NCBI GenBank assembly: GCA_021636625.1
Contig: JAJWLX010000002.1
Coordinates: 78,606 to 142,605 of the forward strand
Length of the DNA: 64,000 bases
Direction: 5' to 3'
From: Prevotella sp.
GTDB taxonomy: Bacteria > Bacteroidota > Bacteroidia > Bacteroidales > Bacteroidaceae
Part shown: piece after piece, positions 56,980 to 64,000 of the stretch
How positions within the stretch are numbered: position 1 is the first letter of the stretch
Layout of the letters: each line of letters opens with the position of its first letter
Position numbers and translations under genes: made by a program
The notes under the pieces: generated by a model
The model's input: only the letters and a program-made list of their open reading frames with translations
The model's database searches: none
What the model was told of the DNA's origin: nothing

Positions 56980-58497
56980 ATGGCAAAGAAGATATACTAT
57001 TATATATGTATTTGGGCAGTATGCTTGCTGGCAGCTTGTTCTGCTGGTGATGAAGCAACTGCCTCTCCCGGTCTGGTTGAAGCCGAGAATCGGGTAGGGG
57101 TGACGTTGCGGTTATCTGCCTTGTCTTCCCAGACTTCGCCGTCTTCCCGGTCTTCTCAGACCAGGGCGGCTTGGGAGACGGATACCGATGCTTTGCCTGG
57201 AGAAATGATGAAGAGCTGGTTTGTCGTGGTGGTACAGAATGGAAAGATAGAGAAGATCATCACTTCCGATTTGAAATCTCTGGGCGTTACGGAGGTGGAG
57301 AAAGATCAGGTGTTTGTGAAGTTGAATACAGGAGAAACCACCTTCTATTCCTTCGCTAATATAAAGCCGAGTGAGATTGGGTTGGATGTCAATTCATCCG
57401 TGGGAAAATCCCTGCCAACTGGTTTTGATGAAAAGACCTATCAGATGGATGGTAACAGCAAACTCTTCCATCTGTTGATGACGCCAGACTTTCAGAACGG
57501 TTATCCGATGAGTAATAAGCAGGAGGTAAATATAACTGATAATCAGCAAGTCATCAATCTGGAAATCATCCGTATGGTGGCTAAGGTGCAGCTCTCTATC
57601 ACCAATGCCACCGATCATGCTATCAATCTGAAGACCATCACCCTCTCTGATGTTACCCTGAATGGTGATCAGAATATCAAACTTTTGCCCAATGTAGATT
57701 CCAATAACCAGCTGCAGGGTGTGAATCTGGCAAATTCGGTAAAGAAAGGAACCATCACGCTGACAGCAGCAGAAAATGATGGTATAACCATTGAGACTAA
57801 ATCTTCGCAAGCGGCTTGTTTCTATATGAACGAGAGTCTGGTTGATAAGGGCACGGATGACGGAAACCGATACTTCATCCTATCGCTTACCACGGAAGAT
57901 GCTGGTACGGGTGCTATCACCAACCATCGTTATGCCATGCTGTCATGGAATGAAATCCGACGCAATGATTATCTGAAAATCCCTATCAAGCTGGAGGATT
58001 ATCAGATAAGATGGAAGGTGGAGGCATTCTCGCCAATCGGGGTGTTGCCGGAGGTAACGGATGATGGCGAAAACCTTTCGCTTGATTTTGGTTATTATGG
58101 AGAGTTTCATATCAAGCCCGAAGTCATCAAGTTGAGCCGTACTGGTTCTCAGACCCTGTCTGTGAGTGAATGGCAGATGGGAACGGATGCAACAGGTTCT
58201 GATGGCTGGACTCGGCAGGAGCAGAATCCGGAGGGAGCTGATGGCGTAAACATCTTCGACAGTTCGCCAGCCTGGGTTCCATCTGCTTACCGCCTGGAAG
58301 GAGAAATTGGCAATCGCACGGGTTCTGCCATTTACACAATGAAGATCAAAGTGAAGGAGCAGAATGGCTTGGGTACGTATCCTATCATCTCCCGCAAGGT
58401 TCGCTTTACCATGAAGCAAGTGGACCTGACCCGGGCAGGAAAGAATACAGAAAAAATAGTATTAAATACAAAGACTTTTGGCTATGAAAGAAAATAG
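56980..58497 (+). CDS. Fimbrillin-like lipoprotein (minor fimbrial subunit)
   Basis: 505 residues; lipobox LAAC (cysteine at about 20). After a Ser/Thr-rich tether comes SSQTRAAWETDTDALPGE (about residues 60-77), with an Arg-Ala site like that of the main subunit. WFVVVVQNGKIEKII (about 85-99) and a beta-rich body (LEIIRMVAKVQLSITNATDHAINLKTITL) follow. From about 340 there is a second domain (YYGEFHIKPEVIKLSRTGSQTLSVSEW) that may be Ig-like. The first half fits the FimA/Mfa fold; position suggests an accessory tip component like Mfa3/Mfa4. The stop overlaps the next gene's start by 14 bases. Confidence 0.78.
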   Translation: MAKKIYYYICIWAVCLLAACSAGDEATASPGLVEAENRVGVTLRLSALSSQTSPSSRSSQTRAAWETDTDALPGEMMKSWFVVVVQNGKIEKIITSDLKSLGVTEVEKDQVFVKLNTGETTFYSFANIKPSEIGLDVNSSVGKSLPTGFDEKTYQMDGNSKLFHLLMTPDFQNGYPMSNKQEVNITDNQQVINLEIIRMVAKVQLSITNATDHAINLKTITLSDVTLNGDQNIKLLPNVDSNNQLQGVNLANSVKKGTITLTAAENDGITIETKSSQAACFYMNESLVDKGTDDGNRYFILSLTTEDAGTGAITNHRYAMLSWNEIRRNDYLKIPIKLEDYQIRWKVEAFSPIGVLPEVTDDGENLSLDFGYYGEFHIKPEVIKLSRTGSQTLSVSEWQMGTDATGSDGWTRQEQNPEGADGVNIFDSSPAWVPSAYRLEGEIGNRTGSAIYTMKIKVKEQNGLGTYPIISRKVRFTMKQVDLTRAGKNTEKIVLNTKTFGYERK

Positions 58498-61400
58498 CTT
58501 ATTTTTTAAATACATTTGGCTCATCCTGGGCATCATCTACTTGACGCCTGGGGTGATTTGTGCCCAAACCTTCAAGCATTATGAAGGTATCGCCAATAAA
58601 ACCGGCGATTACGAGGTGATAGATGCTTCAACAGACTGTCTCCGACAGAAGACGCATGTATATGATTATTATATCGCTATCCCTAGTGGCGGTTCCAAGG
58701 AATTGTCTTTGCCATTTTCCGGCTATTCGGGCGATGGTGCAGATTTGGAACCTAGAGGATATTTCAGATGGTATAATTACGATACTGATAAGGCTTCTGC
58801 TCAGTTGGAGACATATTCTTATTCTTTCAGAAGCAAGTTGAAAAGTATGAAGGATTCCCGTGGTGTAGATAAAGGTTTGGTTGCCTATAATCTTTCATCC
58901 AAGCCAAATCGCAAATTGGTGGGCGTAATATACACCCGTCCCTCTGATACTTCCTGGACAGGGGAGACCATAGCCTGCGATGTGAGCAGATATGTGGATG
59001 GCTGCAGCGGAACAAGCTTCGAGCATGAACCAACCCTTTCTATCCGATATATCTTCCATATTATGCCGGCAGAAAAGATGGCGAATGATATCAAGCAGAA
59101 ACTTCTGGAAACAGGAAGTGCCCGGGATTATTCTTATGAAGACGGAAAGGGTGTTTCGGCAGGATTGAAGGATGCCTCTGCCTCTATGACTGTACGACTC
59201 AACCAGAATGATGCGTCAAACTATTATTTCCATCCAATGAATAATATCAATACGCATCATGTCTTTGCTGAGGATGAGGCGCATCAGATAAAGAAGTCGG
59301 ATTTCAGTTCTCAGGTTGTTCAGGCAAGTTACGTGCAATGGCGTGTCTATAATTCAGAAAGAACCCAATGGATATATTATACTCATTCTAGTAGTACTGG
59401 TGTTACGCCCCGTTTCTTTGATTTAAGCCTGGAAAAATTGAATGGTGCGGGTATTAGCGCATGGCGTGACCTGGACAATAAAGGAGTTAGCAATAAGCAG
59501 ACCTTTAAGTATGGCGACCGCATTTATGTGGTGGCGCTAGCCGCTTCCAGCAGCGGTCAAATGTGCCCTATCGCTAATTTCACCTGCCAGTTATGGAACC
59601 AGTACCCGATGACTACGGACGAACTGAAGGCGGCAAACCAGAATACGCGATTGAATTCCTATCTAGACGATCATTATCGCTCTGTCAATATCGTCTCTTT
59701 CGATAATGATGATGATGAACAGACCCTCCTGGCTCCTACAGGACCGGATGATAACCAGGATCGCTTGCCTTCTAAATGGAGCAAACGAAGTTATGGTTTT
59801 GTCTATCGTGATTTGATCAATTCCGCTCCGGCAGGCAATATGTATGTAAATCCTAAGCATTCACCGCTGCATGGAGACTATGGACTTTATAAATCTGCGA
59901 ATGTAAAAGGAAAGTCTGGAGATGGACAAACTGGAACTGATGGTTACCTGTGGTGGCCTTCTGTCCAGCTTTACGATCGTACCTACGCAAATACGAATGG
60001 GGCTCAATACGGTCATTTCCTCTATATCGATGCTGCTGATGAGAGCCGTCAGATTGCCGAGGCAGATTTCAGTGCTGATCTCTGTGTAGGTTCGCAGGTT
60101 ATCTTCAGCGCAGGCATTGCCGATATGACCACTGGTAAACAACGTCCGCAGCTGATGTTCAAGCTCTATGGTGTGAATTATGATGAGAATAATCAGGAGA
60201 CGGAGCGCAGGTTGCTACACTCGTTCTCATCTGGTAATTTCTCAGGAAACCGTGTGGGGGATGATGGTGCTAATGTAGGTAAATGGTATCAGGTTTACGG
60301 AAAGATGGTACTGCAGAAGGAGAGCGGAGTGAATAATTTCACCGACTTCAAACTCGTAGTAGATAATATGTGTAAATCTACTGAAGGTGCTGACTATGCC
60401 TTCGATGATCTCCGCATCTATACCAAGGCTTCCAAGGTGGATATTATCCAGAGTTCGCCTATCTGTCCAGATAAGAATACGGCAAAAGATGCTTCTCTTT
60501 CTACCTCCATTCTCGTTAAGTTGAGGGCTTTGCAGGAAACTATGGCGGCGCTTGCCGACAATACAGAAAAGGAACTCTACTTCCGCTTTGTAGATGCAGA
60601 TGGTAATTTGGTGAAGAACGTGAACTATGGAACGGCAGAAAGCCCGAACTACAATTGGGGAACCACCACTATTTTTAATTATGTGGATGAAAGCCGACAG
60701 GTGGATGGAAAGCCGATGTATGAGAAAATCAACGATGAATGGAACGTGGTGCTTGCCAACAGATATTTCAATCTGCAGTCGAACCAGACTTACTATGTAA
60801 GTTTCGCCTTTGAGGATGAAGCGGTGGAGGATAAGAACCAGCTTTCGTGGGGAAAGCCTTCGGATGTATGTTCTCTCTATAGCGAAAATTTCCAGATGGT
60901 GCAGCAGAAGGTGCTGGTTACCGATGCCAACGGAAGCATCACCACCACCGTCACCATTCCTTGCGATGACAACGCTATCCCGGAATATAACATCAAGGCA
61001 CAGTTGCAGACTGTGGACCAGAATAATGGCGGTAGTATTCAGCTGGAGGGCGTGCTTTATGATTGGTATGTGGATGATGAAACGACTCCGAGATTAAAAA
61101 ACAGCGCAGAGTTCAGCAACATCCCACTGAGTGTGGGCGATCATACCATTCGTGTGATTCCTACCAGTAACTCTTCTACCATCACTCAGGGTGGTGTGGA
61201 TTATCAGATTTGTCTTGACGAGATGTCGTTCAAGCTTCGTGTCGTGAAAGACGGTCCGCAGTTGAGTCTGGGTAATGCTGATGTGGCTTATCCGAATAAT
61301 TACACCCGTACGGTGCGCATCGGTCTGCCTCAGGTAGCCCTGCTGGCTCAGCAGGAAGCCAAGGGCAAGGGCGGATATTTCGGTGTGCCTATCAGCGGTG

Positions 61401-63856
61401 AGAACCTGGTGGCAACTAATTCCACCCGTCTCTACTTCGTGAAGGCGGGCGGTAAGGGACAGTTGGATCCGTCGCAATATACCAATGTGATGTATCTTTC
61501 GGATACCAACGACCCTGCCTATCAGAACAGAATAGGGGAGAGCTTGACACTGGCTACGCTTCAGGATAATTACATCATGAGAAAATCCAGCCAGCTGAAA
61601 CTGAAATTTACGCCGCAGACGGGAGAAGGAACATCATCTTCTGTCTCTTCATCTTCTAAAAACGTGCAGTTGCGCGAGGGATATTGGTACGAAGGCGTAT
61701 TGATTTTCCGTGAGGATGGAAGCAAGGGAACCACGGTGCTCTGCTCGGGCGAGGTGTATATCCGCTTTGCGGTGGTACCGGAATACGCTACCTGGAATCC
61801 TACTGCCAACAGCAGGATGAGTGCGGCATGGAACAATGATGAAAACTGGCGCCGTTCTGTACGTAGTGAACTTTATAAAGAGGAGAACCAATATACGGAT
61901 TATCAGGGTGGCGGATATGTACCGATGAAGTTTACCAAGGTAACGATTCCTAATCTGAGCGGTTTGTATTTCCCATCTTTGGGATACATTGCTTATCAGA
62001 AATCCACGGGCATCGCTATCAAACTGAGCAATGCCAAGGGCGATGCGGCTACCACCAACATCCAGTATGATATGCTTGCCAAATGGGATGCCAATACCGA
62101 AAGCCACGGGTTGAATGCCGATGGCAATCTGGAGTGTGAACCCTTCAATGGCAACACCTGCGACCAGATTTACTTCAAGCCGGGAGGCGAACTGCTCAAC
62201 CAGTGCTATCTGATATACAACAAGGCGTGGGTGGAGAAGCAGATGAAGCCAAACACCTGGTATGCCCTCACTTCTCCTTTGCAGGATACCTATGCGGGCG
62301 ACATCTATGTGCCGGCTGCATCGGGCAGACAGGAGTCGGAGGCTTTCGAGCCTATCACGTTCTCATCCTCGGTAAACAATCGTGTAACCAGTCCTGTATA
62401 TCAGCGAAGCTGGGATGATGCTTCTGCTGCCGAAGAAGTAACACTGGATGGCAAATATAAAGCCTACGACTATTCGGGCACCGGCATCACATTCGAGAAT
62501 CAGAATCTCAATGCGCTTTCAGCCCACTGGAGCCACGTATATAATAAGGTGGATAGGAAGTATCTTCCATTAGAGGGTGTAGCCATCAAGATGGGAGATA
62601 AATATACGGTGGGCAATTCGGGATCATCTGCATCGTCGAGTGCTGCATCCGATGTATTGCTCCGTTTGCCGAAGGCAGATACGCAATATACTTATATATC
62701 TGCTTCGCAGCAGCAGAGTTCTCAATCTGCTTCTGTGGATAAGCAGAATGCTTATCGCCTGGTGGTAAATGCCGATGTTCAGGAGAATGCTTTGGGCAAG
62801 ATGAGTTATTCGCTGGTGCAGTTGCAGGATGGCAACAATTATTATCTGGTGGGTAATCCTTATATGGCTACGCTCAGCATGTATAAGTTCCTGAAGGCAA
62901 ATCCATCGCTACAGTCCAGCTTCTATGTCTATGAGAATGGTGTGTTGAAGCTCTATGATAAGCTGGATATGTCAACCACCACGTATGAGTCGAAGAACGA
63001 CGTGAAGATTTCGCCGATGCAGTCGTTCTTTGTCCGTCTGAAAGATGGACAGAGTGCTGATCTGTTCAACTTTACGTCTGCGATGACGGTAGATAGAGAG
63101 GTGTTTGGCGGAGTGAAGACGGCTTCGGATGAATCGCAGAATCAGGTATCCTTAACCCTTGCAGCTGCATCAGCTTCGGGTTATAGCAGTCGTTCGAAGG
63201 TAGTGCTTGATGCCAATGCTTCTGAGGATTACGATGAGGCTGAGGATGCTCCGTTGCTTTATGATGCCCAGTTGAAGGAAGTTCCGATTGTCTATACGGT
63301 GGCGGGAGATGAGGCTGTGGCCCTGAACTCCTTGCCAAGTATAGATTGGATGCCATTAGGAGTGGTTGGTGCTTCTTCTGGTGTAGAATCTGGAGATGCA
63401 GGAAGTTCTGGCAATTCAGCTTCTGTCATGCTGGCAATTGATGGCGTCTCTCGCCTTTCTTCTCCTCTTTACCTCTATGATGCTGCCACCCGAAAATATC
63501 TGGAGATAAAGGAGGGTGAAGAAATCAAGGTACAGTCGAATGAGCACGGTAGATACTTCCTTACCCAGTCTCGTAGCACTACAGGTATTGATAATGCCGA
63601 GATAGTCGAGAGTGATGTGAAAATCTATTCTCCTGCTAGGGGCTTGATCGTCGTATCCAAGGTGGGTGCTCCTCTATTAAATAAGGTGGAGGTTTATACC
63701 CTTGATGGAAAACTGGTGGCTACGAGAAAGGCTGAAGGTGCCACATCTGTCAGCATTCCTATAGTCTCCACGGCTTCTCCTCAGGAAGTATATATTATTA
63801 AGGTGTATTTGCAGGGTATCCAAGCTGCAATAACAAGAAAGCTTAGTCTGCTTTAA
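58484..63856 (+). CDS. Very large secreted adhesin-like protein with T9SS-like C-terminal domain
   Basis: 1790 residues. ATG 58484 gives a signal peptide (MKENSLFFKYIWLILGIIYL, cleavage near ICAQ at about 27). The body is beta-rich with no known catalytic motif; one stretch resembles a carbohydrate-binding/discoidin-like fold (SQVIFSAGIADMTTGKQRPQLMFKLYGV then FTDFKLVVDNMCKSTEGADYAFDDLRIYT, about 545-645). Ser-rich linkers occur near 1050 and 1385. The last roughly 85 residues look like a T9SS sorting domain: GLIVVSKV, LLNKVEVYTLDGKLVATRKAEG and EVYIIKVYLQG. It overlaps the previous gene by 14 bases. Position as last gene of a fimbrial operon recalls Mfa5, a T9SS-exported tip adhesin; this is inference. 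Confidence 0.8.
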   Translation: MKENSLFFKYIWLILGIIYLTPGVICAQTFKHYEGIANKTGDYEVIDASTDCLRQKTHVYDYYIAIPSGGSKELSLPFSGYSGDGADLEPRGYFRWYNYDTDKASAQLETYSYSFRSKLKSMKDSRGVDKGLVAYNLSSKPNRKLVGVIYTRPSDTSWTGETIACDVSRYVDGCSGTSFEHEPTLSIRYIFHIMPAEKMANDIKQKLLETGSARDYSYEDGKGVSAGLKDASASMTVRLNQNDASNYYFHPMNNINTHHVFAEDEAHQIKKSDFSSQVVQASYVQWRVYNSERTQWIYYTHSSSTGVTPRFFDLSLEKLNGAGISAWRDLDNKGVSNKQTFKYGDRIYVVALAASSSGQMCPIANFTCQLWNQYPMTTDELKAANQNTRLNSYLDDHYRSVNIVSFDNDDDEQTLLAPTGPDDNQDRLPSKWSKRSYGFVYRDLINSAPAGNMYVNPKHSPLHGDYGLYKSANVKGKSGDGQTGTDGYLWWPSVQLYDRTYANTNGAQYGHFLYIDAADESRQIAEADFSADLCVGSQVIFSAGIADMTTGKQRPQLMFKLYGVNYDENNQETERRLLHSFSSGNFSGNRVGDDGANVGKWYQVYGKMVLQKESGVNNFTDFKLVVDNMCKSTEGADYAFDDLRIYTKASKVDIIQSSPICPDKNTAKDASLSTSILVKLRALQETMAALADNTEKELYFRFVDADGNLVKNVNYGTAESPNYNWGTTTIFNYVDESRQVDGKPMYEKINDEWNVVLANRYFNLQSNQTYYVSFAFEDEAVEDKNQLSWGKPSDVCSLYSENFQMVQQKVLVTDANGSITTTVTIPCDDNAIPEYNIKAQLQTVDQNNGGSIQLEGVLYDWYVDDETTPRLKNSAEFSNIPLSVGDHTIRVIPTSNSSTITQGGVDYQICLDEMSFKLRVVKDGPQLSLGNADVAYPNNYTRTVRIGLPQVALLAQQEAKGKGGYFGVPISGENLVATNSTRLYFVKAGGKGQLDPSQYTNVMYLSDTNDPAYQNRIGESLTLATLQDNYIMRKSSQLKLKFTPQTGEGTSSSVSSSSKNVQLREGYWYEGVLIFREDGSKGTTVLCSGEVYIRFAVVPEYATWNPTANSRMSAAWNNDENWRRSVRSELYKEENQYTDYQGGGYVPMKFTKVTIPNLSGLYFPSLGYIAYQKSTGIAIKLSNAKGDAATTNIQYDMLAKWDANTESHGLNADGNLECEPFNGNTCDQIYFKPGGELLNQCYLIYNKAWVEKQMKPNTWYALTSPLQDTYAGDIYVPAASGRQESEAFEPITFSSSVNNRVTSPVYQRSWDDASAAEEVTLDGKYKAYDYSGTGITFENQNLNALSAHWSHVYNKVDRKYLPLEGVAIKMGDKYTVGNSGSSASSSAASDVLLRLPKADTQYTYISASQQQSSQSASVDKQNAYRLVVNADVQENALGKMSYSLVQLQDGNNYYLVGNPYMATLSMYKFLKANPSLQSSFYVYENGVLKLYDKLDMSTTTYESKNDVKISPMQSFFVRLKDGQSADLFNFTSAMTVDREVFGGVKTASDESQNQVSLTLAAASASGYSSRSKVVLDANASEDYDEAEDAPLLYDAQLKEVPIVYTVAGDEAVALNSLPSIDWMPLGVVGASSGVESGDAGSSGNSASVMLAIDGVSRLSSPLYLYDAATRKYLEIKEGEEIKVQSNEHGRYFLTQSRSTTGIDNAEIVESDVKIYSPARGLIVVSKVGAPLLNKVEVYTLDGKLVATRKAEGATSVSIPIVSTASPQEVYIIKVYLQGIQAAITRKLSLL

Positions 63857-63859
63857 GAA

Positions 63860-63905
63860 GTCTGCCCACTATGCTCAGCAGAGATGCTGAGCATAGTGGG
63901 CAGAC
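63860..63905. other. Perfect 21-bp hairpin after the adhesin gene
   Basis: Stem 63860-63880 with 63885-63905, loop GAGA. It starts 3 bases after the stop codon. No T run follows, so it is not a classical terminator. Confidence 0.85.
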
Positions 63906-63930
63906 CTGCTGACTGCAGTCAGCAGGTCTG
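63901..63930. repeat. 30-bp perfect palindrome
   Basis: Dyad centre at 63915/63916 in GACTGCAGTC; no loop. Its first 5 bases are also the end of the previous stem, so as RNA the two structures compete. Confidence 0.88.
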
Positions 63931-63946
63931 CCGAGTCTAGTGGCAA

Positions 63947-64000
63947 CACCCTTTAGTTGTACGACTATACACCCTTTAGTTGTACGACTATACACCCTTT
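63947..64000. repeat. 23-bp tandem repeats running off the window
   Basis: Units ACACCCTTTAGTTGTACG + ACTAT at 63946 and 63969, then a partial third unit from 63992. The part TAGTTGTACGACTA is a near-palindrome. Units touch each other without spacers. Confidence 0.85.

Noticed and set aside
58478..58483. TTG start of the giant adhesin two codons upstream
   Set aside because: ATG 58484 gives a normal signal peptide and a standard start codon.
63946..64000. CRISPR array at the right edge
   Set aside because: The 23-bp units follow each other directly without unique spacers, and no cas gene is present. It is a plain tandem repeat.

Overview
The window reads as chromosomal DNA of a Bacteroidota bacterium, most likely the human-gut Prevotella/Segatella (copri-like) group. 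This rests on gene families (GldH, PorX, PorW/SprE, DUF3098, DUF1599, BT_3928-like, FimA/Mfa-type fimbrillins), on lipoproteins with short Bacteroidota-type signals, on the near absence of Shine-Dalgarno sites, and on many promoters of the form TTTG-N19/20-TAnnTTTG. No plasmid, phage or insertion-sequence gene is visible. Species assignment is inference.

Layout. 1-5.3 kb: 3' part of rodA, then a leftward metF-holB-ricT-gldH block. 5.4-14.3 kb: sugar transporter, a lipoprotein, tRNA-Lys, AI-2E family exporter, tdk, divergent rsmI, a coiled-coil lipoprotein, tadA, and rightward yraN-birA-pyrH. 14.3-20 kb: psd-pssA (phosphatidylethanolamine synthesis) divergent from dnaE-trxA. 20-30 kb: porX-tsaE, a lysO-like lysine exporter split in two overlapping genes, a leftward run with a Cys-rich membrane protein, a ZnuB-like permease and porW, then aroA. 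30-36 kb: leftward DUF1599 - (DoxX-like + TpiA fused frame) - SPOR protein - folE - xth. 35.5-49 kb: cca, a three-gene RND efflux operon, an LpxA-like acyltransferase, an unusual repeat-filled gap, and ftsX-DUF3098-uppP-truB-queA-folK.

49-64 kb is the accessory part: two convergent, membrane-tethered AraC-type regulators whose 3' ends overlap by 91 bp, then a rightward fimbrial operon. It holds an OmpA-like outer membrane protein, an Mfa1/FimA-like subunit, an FimB/Mfa2-like anchor, a fimbrillin-like lipoprotein broken at a G8 tract, a further fimbrillin-like lipoprotein and a 1790-residue secreted protein with a type IX secretion (T9SS)-like C-terminal domain. A C10 tract lies in the promoter gap in front of it. 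The two homopolymers suggest surface structures switched on and off by slipped-strand mispairing. The T9SS regulator PorX and the T9SS lipoprotein PorW elsewhere in the window fit export of the last protein by that route.

Non-coding structure of note: an array of four TTCA-N7-TGAA palindromes at exactly 21-bp period beside three 22-bp repeats with a distant inverted copy (44.0-44.3 kb); heptamer repeats directly in front of start codons; a duplicated promoter in front of cca; and a 21-bp hairpin, a 30-bp perfect palindrome and a 23-bp tandem repeat at the right edge. All functional calls come from reading the sequence and family knowledge; no database search was run.
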